Assembly: GCF_000764305.2 (NCBI RefSeq) | Contig: NW_025932901.1 | Span: 153,344-217,343, forward strand | Direction of reading: 5' to 3' | Length of the DNA: 64,000 nucleotides | DNA from: Hyalella azteca | Taxonomy: Eukaryota > Arthropoda > Malacostraca > Amphipoda > Hyalellidae | Part shown: one piece after another, positions 21,722 to 34,300 of the stretch | Layout of the letters: every line of letters starts with the position of its first letter | Numbering within the stretch: position 1 is the first letter of the stretch | The notes under the pieces: model-generated | The model's database searches: none | The model's input: only the letters and a program-made list of their open reading frames with translations | What the model was told of the DNA's origin: nothing | Made by a program: the position numbers and the translations under genes

Positions 21722-22516
21722 GGGCAGGTACTTTCAAACATTGCCAAGTGGACGCAAATTCCTGAACTTAAGCTCAAGAACATACGTCTAGCGTACGATC
21801 AGCGTTTTTTGACACCTTCAAAACTTTCGTACGACCGACTTAGCTAAGACCGTACCTTCAAACCATGTTGCATGTCAGCCAATCACAAGCTCGCTTACAT
21901 CCTTTGTTTACATTATGAGTCACATGACGCCACATGACGCCATGCTCCTGTGTTCAGTTATTTAAAAATTTGGTCTCTTTTTAAAGAATTCTAGACTCTT
22001 TTAATCTAATATTTTGATGACAAATGCCGTTTTAAGATAGCAAACTGTTATTTAGTGATTAATATGACATAATGAACAACGAGAATAGAATTTTAGTAAG
22101 TTCATTTTTTAGCTTCATCCGTCAGATTCGTTTTCTGTTGACATATACTAAGAAAAAATTCATTTGATGCATGACTAATAAAATTTTCTTAATATCGAAT
22201 AAGGATATTTTTCTAAATCAAAATTAGAGGATTTACCTTAAAATGATACTAAAGTCTAGACACTAGTATGATACACTAGTCCAGACACTATTAGAGACTA
22301 GATACTAGTAACTAAATGATTACCAATCGCTTCATTCACTCAAAAGTTGCTCGCCACTCCACTTACGCGACCTTTCAATCGGCGCAAAGTTACGTGCTCG
22401 TAACGTACTGCAAAATGTTTTGAAGGTACCATTATTTGAAGTTACGAGCACTTAGCGGACTTACGCTGCACTTAAGCCGCTACGAGCACTTAGCAATGTT
22501 TTGAAAGTACCTGCCC
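21722..22516. mobile_element. 795-bp terminal-inverted-repeat element
   Basis: It starts GGGCAGGTACTTTCAAA (21722) and ends with the inverse (22493-22516); about 23 of 24 positions match allowing one gap. A second inner inverted pair (GTACCTTCAAA at 21851, TTTGAAGGTAC near 22419) suggests nested arms. It has no transposase. The TIR resembles that of the 145-bp MITEs at 37.4 and 47.6 kb (GGGC then TACTTTCAAA). No clear target duplication. Confidence 0.75.
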
Positions 22517-22721
22517 ATGGCTTCACTGTCGCCGTTCCATGCGCCCTGCTGCAGTCACCTTGGAGCGTCATTTGCAATATCGTTAGGAAATCTTGATCAA
22601 ATTTCCCTTCGAAACGCTTGCCACCAACACTACTGAAGCAGTCTAACCGTTAATTCAGCTGTGTATTGTTGCCAGCGTAGTATTTTTTCCCATACTCCTT
22701 TTCTCGCATCAGACTGGCTTC

Positions 22722-22914
22722 AATTCCGTACGAATTGAATTGTGTTTTATGAAAAGTAGAAACGTGTTTAGAGAGGCTACTGTCGAAGAAGCCGCCCTTC
22801 TTGAGGCAGGCGGCGCCAGTGGTGCTGGCTTGTGGTAGGAAATTCATGATATTTATCAGCGAGGCTGGTAGGAGACCAATTTCTTCTAAAACACAATTTA
22901 ATTCGTACGGAATT
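22722..22914. mobile_element. Small inverted-repeat cassette with captured gene pieces
   Basis: 28-bp arms (22722-22749 and 22887-22914, core CCGTACGAATT, one mismatch) enclose 137 bases. The enclosed DNA consists of a kinesin exon fragment joined to a helicase fragment, both also present elsewhere in the window. No target duplication is evident. It could be a fragment-capturing foldback element or the product of a rearrangement. Confidence 0.7.
22763..22885 (-). pseudogene. Chimeric kinesin/helicase fragment
   Basis: On the minus strand 22885-22839 matches the helicase pseudogene around 26238-26285 almost base for base (INIMNF in frame). It runs straight into a kinesin exon piece, QASTTGAACLKKGGFFDSS (22838-22763), most like the decayed copy at 20.1 kb. 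The join is in frame, giving MNFLPQASTTG. The kinesin part has a 3-base insertion (extra Ala) and ends abruptly at the left arm. Confidence 0.75.
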
Positions 22915-23955
22915 GTACGACGCTATTCCACGCTTGTCGAATCTGTGGCTCGCGTGTTTGTGGAGCAGTAACTTTGGTAATTTGTCTAGATTTGACCGCG
23001 AAAATCTTTCTTGGGGCCCTTCAAATTCATGTCTTCGCCAACGGGTTGCCGAGCGTGATTTTTTCCGACCTTTGTCGCTAACTCACAGCCCGTGCTGCTA
23101 TTGTGCGTAACTTTTTGAATAACCCTGACGCTCGCGTTACCTTGTGCGATAACGCCATTAATACTTTTCAATTTGAACATCACTTCAAAGGCAACAGCTC
23201 CCTGGATCGATGGTTGAGGTCTGTGTGAGATTCATATAACTATTAATCTATGGGGCATTTAGAAACAATTGTCTTTGTTATCACGACATTGAATTGATCA
23301 TAACTCTTATCGTACCTATAATCAACAAAAGACTGGTTGCTTTTAAGGAAGCGCTTAGAGACAGAGAGAGCCTCGAGGTACCAGCTGCTATAATATCCCC
23401 CGAGATGCTTTCTAATGGGCGGGAGATCTTAATAGTGTTCCGCCGCCGCACCCAGATCCAGATTAGGATCCGGAATGGCAGGCGAATGTTGGCTCTCAAG
23501 ACGTACTTGGAACTGAATTCGCGAAGCTTCGCAAGTTACGCAGCAGCCTGATAAGAATATACATCAATGAATTTCTTCAAACGCTGTTGAAGCAGGGGTT
23601 CGATCAAGAAGGGAAGGTACAAACCGGTAACGCATCACAGCCTCCAGGGACGTGACCAGGTATTGTTGAGAGATCCTCTTCTCAAAGCCAGCCATTTCCC
23701 CATGACACGAGTTAATTAAAGAGGTGGTCCGTAACGCGAGCAATGAAGCAACGAATACTCGGGAAACCGTGAGAAGACATGTAAATTCCGTATTCCATCT
23801 GCTGCGACCTGCGGTGGCTAGTGGAGATAAGGGCGAGTCCAACCCTCGTGTTAAGAATCTCCCTGATGGTAACAAACGCGGGTCAAGTGTGGGAATTTTC
23901 GCGCGGAAGGCTTCCCGGAGATATCGGGAGATAATAAAGGAAGGCTTGGTTTAAA
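22913..23955 (+). pseudogene. BEL/Pao-type integrase, C-terminal half
   Basis: Plus-strand pieces in order: DLTAKIFLGALQIHVF (about 23000-23045), GLPSVIFSDL, a stretch ending FEHHFKGNSSL (about 23170-23205), NKRLVAFKEALRD (23324-23365), ISPEMLSNGREI (23394-23430), and VVRNASNE...RETVRRHVNS (23722-23790). These are characteristic of the integrase C-terminal half and chromodomain-like tail of arthropod BEL/Pao-type elements. Stops and frameshifts separate the blocks. Confidence 0.7.
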
Positions 23956-23959
23956 GGAC

Positions 23960-24829
23960 AACCTACCCTTACAAAGATTATTCTGTTTAATTGCAAATAA
24001 GGTCTCCGCTTATTTTGTCGTTTTTTTTTTTTGTTTTTAAGAATTGAAATTTTGAATGGTGCGTTGGGCGCTGTAATTGCACTAATCTTTGTCCTACTTT
24101 ATTCGCGTCTACGCATTCGCTCTTCGAACGGGAATCCCCCTGGCTCAGTATCAAATGTTTTCATATTCAAAGGTTTTGTAGGAAGCGCCGAGCTAAGTTA
24201 AAAGTAAATTTTCCTACATCTAACGTAAAATAGGTCCGAACGTAACATTAAAACCCCTATGATCCAAAACACAGCTTGTTGCCCGCCTTTCTAATGAACA
24301 TTATAAGAAAAAGCACCAGGGCAGCGGCACTGCGGCAGTGATGACAACGCTCTGACAGTAGTCGGAGGAGCTTCTTTGTTCTTATTCGCTGCGAGGCCGT
24401 TTGATGATTGGGACAAGATGGTCTGTAATGTAGCGATGAAATACCGGGACGGATGATTGCCCCACTTTCGTGGATGTCCCTTTTCCTATCTCCGTCTCCA
24501 ATCCGTGGTATTCTCTTCGTTTGGTTACACCATGACCCGCAAGATCCACTCTACACCAGCCGCCCGGGGCCCGCGGCATATCACCCTGCCCATTGGCGGA
24601 CCGACTCTTCCATTGGGGCCAAGCCGTGAGACCTTACGCTGCAAGCCCGACGATTAGAAATGTGCAATTGTCTTGGACGGTGTTTTGGGTCAGAGGAGTC
24701 CAATGCCGCTTCACGGCCCGAATTTTAAATGAAGATGGAGGGCCGAGTTTTTATATACGCTAACGAATTTTTCTAATGAATTAAACGATTATAGAATAGC
24801 TTGCTGAATGATAGACATCTGAATTGACC
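23960..24829. other. Non-genic stretch between retroelement and helicase
   Basis: Poly-T run near 24030. A GC-rich patch (24380-24660) is open on both strands without a recognisable motif. No terminal repeat of the BEL/Pao element could be paired with a 5' counterpart. Confidence 0.5.
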
Positions 24830-26560
24830 TAATATTCTGAAACTGATTGTGCCGCAACACCGTGGCGTTCCAGAATTCGTGTTTTCCACGAGATGACGAA
24901 ATCAAACATCGTAGTGTTGTCACGGTTGTCTATAGAAAAAATCGTTCTGTAGCACGCAAGAACCCAAGGGCGCCTTGAACGAATTTCCAAACGGGTTACG
25001 AGATCATTGTAGTCCTTAGAGCACGTCTCAAGCTAGGTCCACAATCGATGCGGTGTGAATCAAATTTCAATCTTGTCATCATGAGCACAAACCCAGATTC
25101 AGTAGAAGGAACACAGAAGAGAATTGAAGGATAATAAAACGTTTGCGGTAAAACTGCATCACCCTGGCGAATGTTGTCGCAGGCGTTCACGAACTTTTCG
25201 ATGAAAGCGTCACAGGGATCCACAACTTCTGGAAATTTTTCCATGGCTCTCATGGTGTCGCCAACAGTGCCAACAAATAAAAGATCGTCCAGAGACTGAA
25301 CTCGACTGAGGATAACGAGGAGTTGATTTTTGTGCTAGAGGTGGAACATTGAAAATTTATTGACCAATCTGAGTAGCTAATTTTGGGAGTTTCTCCAATG
25401 CTTCGATGAACGATGGTGTAGACTGCAGACGAATTAAGCGAATGGCCACTGATCGCGTGTAGGTTTTTATGACATTTCAACATGAATCAACTGAGGGACG
25501 GTGAACCTCCGTCTAATTGCAAAGACTGGCCACTCATCGTACAGAGAGCATCAACCATTACCACTCTGACGCCTGGTGGCACCAGTTTGATGGTAGTTCG
25601 TTGAGCTGGACGAGGGAGGCTTTGATCGGGCAATTGTAGAAAACGGCCAATTGACCTTGGGAAAATTTTGGAGTTCTGGCAGTTGGTGCTGAGTTGTTGT
25701 AAGTGAGTCTAACAACCTGGCCACAGTAGAGTAGAAGTTCATGTGGTTCCTTACATTCCCGCGTCAATTCCTTGCTAACGGCAGCACTTGCAGCCATATA
25801 ATTGCCGACAGCAACTTCCACCTCGTCGTAGGCATGCTGAATTATATACTGGAGACAAGGCGTAGTTTTCTTTGTCTTAAAATAGAAATCAACCGCTGTA
25901 ATCTTGCAGATGAAACGCTGGTGCTGATCGGGTACATCTTCCCAGCTGTTGACCAATTAGTGGAGTGCACATCGGTTTTTGTTGAAATGCTCTCCTTCAT
26001 ATCGCGTGGGTCCAACCTCGTCTCCCGAATGCATTTGATCAATGTTTGGAGCTCGGGATCACCTCTTGATCTTTCGAAATATTACTGGCAGAGTACACTG
26101 AACATGGTGGACAATTTTGGCATAAGCCAGATACTCAGTCTCTTCACTGGCTTCAATTGACAGGGATCACCTCAGCAAAGCAGCAGCAGCGCACACCTAC
26201 GAAAGAAACTATGGAGTCCCTTAAATTCTCAATCGTCGCATGACGAAATTCATGATATTTATCAGCGAGGCTGGTAGGAGACCAATTTCTTCCACCATCA
26301 GCACGTCCAGTCTCTTTAAGTATGCCATTTTGACCGCGCTGGCAGACAAATTTGAAAGGCACTTCTTCAGTTACTGACCCAGATTCTGTCACCTGTTTGA
26401 CTGTCGGCATAGAGAATATTTTAAGTGTATGTGCTCCCCGCCCAAACTGCGAAAGGCCTTTCGCACCGTAGGGCAAAAACCGCAACTGCGCCATCACGTC
26501 GTCTCATAATGGCAACTAGCAAGGCCAATTCTACTGTTGAACTGCTAGTGTCGGCAATGA
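24830..26560 (-). pseudogene. PIF1-like helicase with GIY-YIG-like C-terminus, decayed
   Basis: Minus strand, many stops and shifts. From the N-terminus: a motif-Ia-like CPTVRKAFRSLGGEHIHL (about 26470-26415); Walker B RLDVLMVEEIGLLP (about 26315-26275, first acidic residue Glu instead of Asp); ELQTLIKCIRETR (near 26040); PHELLLYCGQVVRLTYNN then KFSQGQLAVF (25740-25640); TIVHRSIGET (about 25420-25390); motif VI LSRVQSLDDLLFVGT (about 25300-25255). Then comes a region with GFVLMMTRLKFDSHRI and LRRALR (25090-25015) and SRRPWVLACY plus FDFVISWKTRI (24975-24870), matching a GIY-YIG nuclease fold of SLX1 type. The Walker A loop is not visible. PIF1-family helicases occur in Helitron transposons and cellular genes; which source applies is open. 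Confidence 0.7.
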
Positions 26561-27696
26561 GATCATACTAAAATGCGCGCAGCAAAGTAGGACCCCAAAA
26601 TAAGTCGAGTTCAGTAGTAAACGTACCAAAGGTGAGCAGTAAATGTACGAGAAATTATGACATTGACGTTGGTTCGATGCAGGTAAAAATGACGACTACC
26701 TAAATCTCTGTCTGCTGACATATCCACGAAGTGATCAAGAAAAGCCGATTCACTTCCCTGCAAAACTTCGTGATCGAGAGCTTTGAAAAGTCTATATATC
26801 TCTAGGGTTCCGGGATTGATTAGAACACGATTTGCATGGCTCTGGGAGAAACCTCGAACTTCAGCCACGTACCACTTCTACACACGAACTCGTTTCTACG
26901 CTGCCATTGATCAACGGACATTCGCTCACTTCATCAGAGAGAGTAATTACTTCAGCCGAGCTAAAATTAAACCAATTTAGATTATCACAGAGTCTAACAA
27001 CCATAAGCAGCACAGGAGGCCGTACGCTGAAGAAAGACGTCTAATTCACCAGGTATGTAGGGTTGACCATCTCGGACATCAACATCGTTTGAGAGCGTAT
27101 GAACTGTCGCCAAAGAAGGAAGTCAGCTCGCAAAGTCGTTCTCTTCAGACTGCCGTCCCAATTGACTAGTTTCTGGATTCAAATGTAAACCAAACGTTCC
27201 TCAATTTACCAAAAAAATCTTTTCTTCGCCTTAAATGAGAAATTCGAATAAATATCGGACAGAATGAGCCCAAGTTCGGCACAGTAGGGGGCACGCATTT
27301 TGCAGTTGTTTCTCGAGGTCTTGGCCGTGGTACCTCTTCTTATCGGTGCTACACCCATGGTCTCGCTGTCATTGCATGTAACTGTGTGTGCATGCCCCAC
27401 TGCATGGTGGAAGCAAACGAGAGCGACGCAATTACACTCACTACAGCGGCCACTGCGGTACTGGGCTCACTCGAGACTCGAGTCAGTCGAGTGAGGCGAG
27501 TGACTGGAGTGACTCGATGTCAACTTAGCCGGAGTGACTAGAAGTTAACTTAGTCGACTGGCTCAAAACAACCTGAAGTGCTTAAGATGCAATGCACCAG
27601 CTAGTCGCCTCCGAAGACGTTAATCATAACAAATATTTAGCGTTGACTCGACTAATTGACGCGACTACTCGCCTCGTTTACAAACATCTCAAAGCT
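26561..27696. other. Possible upstream helicase exonic sequence; otherwise non-genic
   Basis: On the minus strand 27030-26850 reads openly for about 60 codons (SFFSVRPPVLLMVVRLC and on) and 26868-26611 is open for 85 codons. These may be the N-terminal part of the adjacent helicase gene, but no motif confirms it. 27470-27560 is a GAGT/CGAGT-rich low-complexity patch. Confidence 0.35.
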
Positions 27697-28325
27697 AAAA
27701 AAAGTGAATTTATCAAATTTGAGCGACTTTGCGTCTTTGAAGTCACGTGAGCTAAAAAGCCTAAAAAAAGGAAGATCACAAACACAGGGTATGTGATGCG
27801 TGGCTAACATCCACGTGGCATATTCGAGCTCGCCTACCCGACCTCAGGGCAAGGAACGATAAAATCGAATTTAGTTTTTTTTTGCAACGTCGGGTTCTTT
27901 TAGTTTTGGCCGCCGGTCGCACAGAACGCAGAATATTGTGCGTATGCTGAAAGCTTGGTCTATTTAAAATCGTTTTTCATCATCAAACTCTTGGCATAGA
28001 AAGACTTTAGAATTTCTCGAGGAGGAAATACGTCAAACAAGTTTCGAGGAATTCTTATACCTGAATTTGTTCATTTTTCGCAAGGCAAGGCTATAGGCGT
28101 TTTCGCTAATTTGGGTTTGACGATTTCGAAGTTATAAATAGTTTCGCTAAATCATCTCCAAGGTCATGGCTTTTAATACGCCACTTTTTAGTATTAACAA
28201 AGAATTTATTTGTATACTTCAAGAGTTCCCGCAGTTTATAACTGATAAAACAGATTAAAGTAAACAGATGGAATAAATGATATTCTTGGATGCCAGTGGC
28301 AGTGCCACGAAAACCGGAATACGCC
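27697..28325 (+). repeat. Dispersed repeat R1, copy 2 (uninterrupted)
   Basis: Aligns with the three R1 segments at 8830-12150. The junctions that hold the Penelope-like and 377-bp elements in copy 1 are occupied here by continuous R1 sequence (ATTTGTTCATTTTTCG then CAAGGCAAGGC at about 28080, and GGATGCCAG at about 28289). Confidence 0.85.
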
Positions 28326-31300
28326 ATTCATAATACGGCAGTCCGCTGAAGGTTCAACCTTAAAAGATCTAGCTCTAACGCATATCGACTCGGGGATGTC
28401 ACGCAAAACTTTTCAGCTAAAGGCTGCAATCCTTCCGGGTCTCATTTTTCCCGGAAAGTGTCTTTTTATCTTTGTGAATTTCTAAACGATGTTCTGTTGT
28501 CGCATCACTAACATTCAGTGAACAAAAACTAAACTATGTAGAATTCTCGCAATGCCAGCGTGACTGCATGTAGGAATAAATGTCCCACTTATGCACAAAA
28601 TGTTCATTTTTGACATTTAAATATCTAAAGGCCATGAGTAGAAACCGAATTAAAATTTAAATTCTACGCTCCATCATTAGATAAAAATGAACATTTTCAT
28701 GTCTCAACTTCAGTGTAAGCTGGAGCCATTTTGAAATCGCGTTGCCTGAAGTGCATTTTAGGAACATTATCTCAGGTAAATATAATTTTTTTATTCACAA
28801 AGGATTTCTTGTGCTGAGAAAGAGGGTTGATCCAATGGTTTTCAATTGAATAACAATTAATTAGCAGCTGACGAACTTGAGCATTATATCGCAGATAACA
28901 TGGCTTGTAATCACGAGTGTAGGTAGTAGGTAATAAATATTTCATTTCAGAAACATTTATACGCTAATTAGAATTTTTCCCCCATCTTGCCGTGCAACCT
29001 ATCATAAATTTCACTGGACTAGAGTACAGTTTGTAATTGTAAAATTAGTGGACAATTCTTTGTAGGTAATAAGATGAGCTCGGGACTTGTGCAATATTTC
29101 GATGGTTGTTTAGGCTATCCTAAAAATCGTGTTTTTCATGCAAAATATTTACAGAATTTCTTTTTTCCAGGTACGTGATAATCATTGCGATGAACTTGTT
29201 ACAGAAATAAGTTGGGGAATACCAATCTCACTTTAGAATTTAACGATTCGTCACAACGTGGCATAAACTGAGGTGTGCAAAATTAGAAAATCAAATTTCT
29301 CTGCCGCTATTATATTATTTCACCAAGCAATTTGAGCTGCTCCTGAAATTTATGGAAAAACTAATCAAATTTATCATCATGACTTCAGGCCACAAGTGTC
29401 GATCATTATTTTGATCTAAATAAAGTAAATAGTGTCACTATGTCTGCGGTGTTGAAGGTAGTGTTATGGCTTCCAGTTCGCGGCTGTCAGACTAATTAAT
29501 TTCGAGTGATGGATTAGGTAACAATTACGGTCGCGCCGCCACGTGAGAATCCAGCCTCTCTGGAGGGTTAAAGTTTTACATTTTTAGGAACTGAATTGAA
29601 TTGAATTTAATTTTTTTCTTGTAATCCGGCAAATACGTTGAAGTATGAATTCAGTTACAAAACAACAAGATTTGTATGAATAATGTAGTAACTAAATAGG
29701 AGTATAAAGCATCAATTTTTAAACGAGAGCATTCTTGCAAACTTCAATGGACGCATGAGAGATTTATCCCTACAAAATGACACGAAGGTTTTGATAGTAT
29801 CCTATTTATTTGAAGCGTTAGATTGAATTTAAGTTATCCGAAGGCATTGATTGTGTTCTATTCATTTGAATGCATTATTTACTGTATACGATATTGAAGG
29901 ATTTATGTTATCCGTATAGAATTGAAACATCAGTGTTATGATATAACAACAATAACGATATTTTCGGAATGTTGTCCGAATGTGATTTTTTGTAAGATTC
30001 AAATAGAAGCAGATTAAATACATTTGATTAAATCCGAAGATATCATCGGGAAAAGAATATTTTATATATTGTTCATGGAAAATAGATGTTTTTCAATGGT
30101 TTTCACTAGTATTTGATCTTATTACAGGTTATTGGACAGACCAAGTTATATCCGCTCACTTGCAAGATAGTTATTTTTGTTGCTGTTTGGTTATTTTATT
30201 GCTTTCATGACTACTAAAGCCAGTATGTTAAGATGGTGTTTGGAAGCATTCATATTTATGTGCTGTAATTTGGGAGTGAATAATTTTGTTCCGTAGCGTT
30301 CAAAAGTATTTGATTTCAAGCAATAGCATTCTAAATTTTTTGCAGGTTTTTTCGGGCTCCAATATTATAGCAGCTTCATTTAAACGCTACATTTAGTTTT
30401 GAAAGGAAAGCGTGCCCCAACATATTTTACAGTTCTTATCTGCTCGAAATTTGTAATAAATAATTTCTATGCTCCTTGTCCCATCTATTCAGAACTTAAT
30501 TTGTGGCTTTTTGGTCTAAATTGGGCTTTTTCTACCATTCTTCCAAGCATTACGGAAATTACTGGGTTGAATTGATTAATTTCCGTTTGGCGAAGTTGAA
30601 TAGTTGCTAAGGCCTCATTTTGATGGGGTCAGTTTTGCCATATTGATCAAGGCTTGAGACGAGGGCCTCACCAAGGGGATCGAAACCTGGTGACCTGCCT
30701 TGTTTGATGTTCTATTATAATAAAAAATGAGAAAATATCTCTGAGTATTTGTTGATATCGGTTCCCAATATATTAACGTACTTCCTTGAAATGGGAATGT
30801 ACGCGTATTCAAGTATACCCATTCGAGAGAATACATTGGCATGTAGAAATTAAAGATGATGCCATGGCAGAAAGATAGTCAAGGTAATGAGATGGCGTGA
30901 GATCGGGCCTACCAGTGACGAGGCAGGATTATGGCAGAAATGAACTAATTGAAAATATCGACGCCGCTTTGATCCTCTGGTCCGATATTATTGACACTCT
31001 CATCCCACGAGATCTTGGCAGCTTTCATGTCACGACCTCATGATTGATGTTGGTTCGGTCGATTTTCGGTCCTAAAATTTAACTAGCTGAGCAAACGTTT
31101 CGGATTCTAAATTAAAAAACTATGAATTTTTTTCTTGATTCTAGGTTATAACTACGCATGGGGCATGAAACAGATAAAATAACGCTAAAATTTAACGGAA
31201 ATAAATATTGTGCGCTATTCTTAATCCTTCAGAGTATTAAGAGTAAGTGTAAGTATTAATTAGGTATAGTGGGTTTTAAAAGAACATTTATGATCATGAT

Positions 31301-34300
31301 ACTACTACCGTAGGTTGCTCTCCTAATGAAAATTTCTTAAAAATTAGACATTAGCTATGATTAAACATGAATAGCATAACTGTAGAAATAATATTCTATT
31401 CTGTAAGCTGAAATTCTTACCAAAATTGTCCTGTACGTATTGCGTATTATTCTTTGCCAGCTCCCTCCGTCCTTTTCTTTCTTGTATCCACAATCACTAA
31501 TTTTTAATTGTCAAGAAATGGCCCCAGACCCACGTACTCGATAATGATACTGAAATAGAATAATGAAATAACTGTATAAATAATTAGTAAATGATATTAT
31601 ATATTCTTCATAAAACTGGGACCTTTCAAGCAAATTAAATGCTATTACAATAGTTTTAACACATCAACCTGAATGAAGACACATTAGTTCACAACGGTTC
31701 AATGATATTAACCTGAATGTAATTTATAAATGATTAAAATAGAAATGCGCTAGATTTGTGAAAATATTTTGATTTTGTGCGGATTAGAACGATATTATTT
31801 AGGTGAACAACTGGACTATAGCTTTAAGATTCATCGAAACGCTATATAATCTTCAACAGCATTAATTAGAAAGTTTCGATTGCAGTTGATAAAATTTCTG
31901 AAGTTTACAGTAAATAATCACGGATTTATAGCAGTCTTTTCAAAACATCAAAACTTTAAGATGGCGCGGCTACTCGGGAAACTTATGGCGTGAGGGACCA
32001 AGAAAGTTGACGAGTGAAGTGATACAAGGGAGACTCGGTCATTGGAAGTTTTAATGACACATGTTACGCCAGGCAGCCAAACTAATCTGATGTTGCGCGA
32101 CAACCCGATAATGAGCTTCTAAAAGTTCGGTCAGTATGTGACGATGAGCGCTGCAACTTTGTTATTATTAACTTTAGATATTGATAAACTAGTTTTCTTA
32201 CACTATTCACCATAAATCGCTAAAAAAGGAATAAAATGGCCCAACTAGCTACCCTACTTTTCACTATCCATGGTTTATACCCAAGTCAGAACTTTTCGTG
32301 TATAAATGGACATTCCTTTTATAAATTTGCATGAGCTAAATTATGTTGGTTGCCATAAACCCATCACCGCAAGTTTGCATCACTTAGTTATAGTCATTAT
32401 TTCACGAACATTAATTAAAAACTGGTAAGATTATATATTTTATAATAATTCTAAAAAATTCTCTTCGATCTTAAATAATTTTTATGGAGTAATTTTTTTG
32501 AATAAAAAATAATATGTTTAACGTTGTGTATCTCGCTCGGCTGTCATAATAGTGGATGTATTACGTTTTCAAAACTGAAAAAGGGAAAAAAAGAACTTGG
32601 GCAAACTTTAATGCATGAGAACATTTGGCGAAATAGCTCAATCATCATCAGCTCTGTTAAAAAACCACATGAATAATAAAATTTTTGCTCTTTTGTATAT
32701 ATGCATTATTCACAAAATAATTATTGCATATGGAGCTGACTAACCAATAGAGAAATTGGAACGAATGAATGCAAAATGCATACATTTCTTTACAGAATTT
32801 CTTGGTATAATTGCGATCGTAATCACCGACTGGTAATCCGCTTACCCATCCACCTCATTCTGTTTTAGCCTATCAAAGCCGAACTGTACAATGTTACAGC
32901 AGCTGACAGGGAATTAAATTTAAGCTTTGACCTCTTTCACATCTGACTTTCAATTATTAGCAGATAAAATTGGCGCATTTATGTAAATTTAGAGAATTGT
33001 TACCTGCAAGATCTTATTTCACCTACAATAATTTTTTTATTTGGCAAAAATTATGTTAAAAAGTGTTGGATGATTCACTGAACCGTCTCAAAGAAATGAT
33101 GCTGAGTTTTACATGCAATATTTTTTATTTGAAAATTTCATTCATCCTTTAGGCTTTGAGTATTTCAAAGTTTCCAACTGTTGATAAATAACAATATAAA
33201 AATATAGAATGATTTGCAATCAGAAGTTTTGTGGACACTCGCTCATGATCTTTGTGATAAAATATTATATGGAGCCATTGTTGCGGAAAAGCGGCACAGT
33301 ACGTTACCTAGATAGCTATTACAACTTCAACGAATTGGTAAACGACTTGGTATAAAAAAGGAAATAATTGATAGACTACATGATTCCTGCATTCACCTCC
33401 ATAGTCACTGATAGTTGACTTCATTCGAACGCTGAAGACAAGAGAAGAACGTTCGTTGACAGGGTTTGTTCCTGGCAACTGGAGAAAAATGGGGCATGAT
33501 GCCAAACCTCCAGAGACTGTTGCCAACCGCCAGACTGTGCGAAAGCTGAAGGATTGTTGCCCACTGTCGGCATCACAATGGCCAAGGCCTGCACCTCAGC
33601 TCAGGCAGTAGGAGATGGAAAAATGCTAGGAACAGGCTTTATGTAAACTACGAGTATTGCGCTGGAGGAAAAGAATGGAGACCGGAAATTCGTAGAATCA
33701 CAGACTGCTCAGCCTTAACCAGTCCAAAATTTTCGCCTTCCCCTGGGGCAGTCGTATACGTACTACGGCGTTCAACTGGGCTGGTGCTCCCGACTAAGTT
33801 CGCTGAACTTGCAAGCAGTTCTCGACAATTTCAGGCATGACTGCAAGCAAGAGCTATGCATATTTTATTCCACGATTTTTACGTCCAGCGACAAAACTAC
33901 AACATGAATTAAAATTAATGAAAGAGATGAAAAATTATAAAATAAATATATAACGTAAAATTAGCAACGGATAAACAAATGACATGTCAATTAAATGAAC
34001 ATAAAAGCATGCTCATTATATTTACAAGAGCAGTGGATAAATCAAGTTGAGAAACAACATTTTAATTAATGTAAACTAAAATCATATTCAAATTCTAACA
34101 AGCTAAAGTGAAAAAGAGCGAGATTCAAAACTGGAGGGGCTCGGAAGCTAATAGCAATAAATTATATCATTAAAATTGTTCAAATTCTCTCGATTTATAA
34201 ACAAAATGACTGTTTCGCTTGGTGGGATCAGGAACGTCGTTTCATGGAAGCGTTCTTCATGTGAAGGATTCTGACTCCTAACATGGGATCGAAATAATTT

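Larger units (their letters stand above)
20160..23960 (+). mobile_element. BEL/Pao retrotransposon remnant
   Basis: Plus-strand pieces in the proper order for BEL/Pao: gag zinc knuckle (20534-20620), aspartic protease (20830-21416), start of a linker (LDKFW near 21500-21560), then after two inserted elements an integrase C-terminal half (22913-23955). Reverse transcriptase and RNase H are missing. No terminal repeats were found. Interrupting insertions are the 795-bp TIR element and the inverted-repeat cassette. Whether the two halves belong to one original copy is an inference from order and strand. Confidence 0.7.

Noticed and set aside
21662..21847. 61-codon frame at the edge of the 795-bp TIR element
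   Set aside because: It crosses the element boundary and has no motif.
24382..24657. GC-rich open frames on both strands
   Set aside because: No domain recognised; openness on both strands suggests composition rather than coding.
30630..30720. tRNA- or SINE-like B-box resemblance (GGGATCGAAACC)
   Set aside because: The match is poor, there is no paired A box at proper spacing and no cloverleaf arms.
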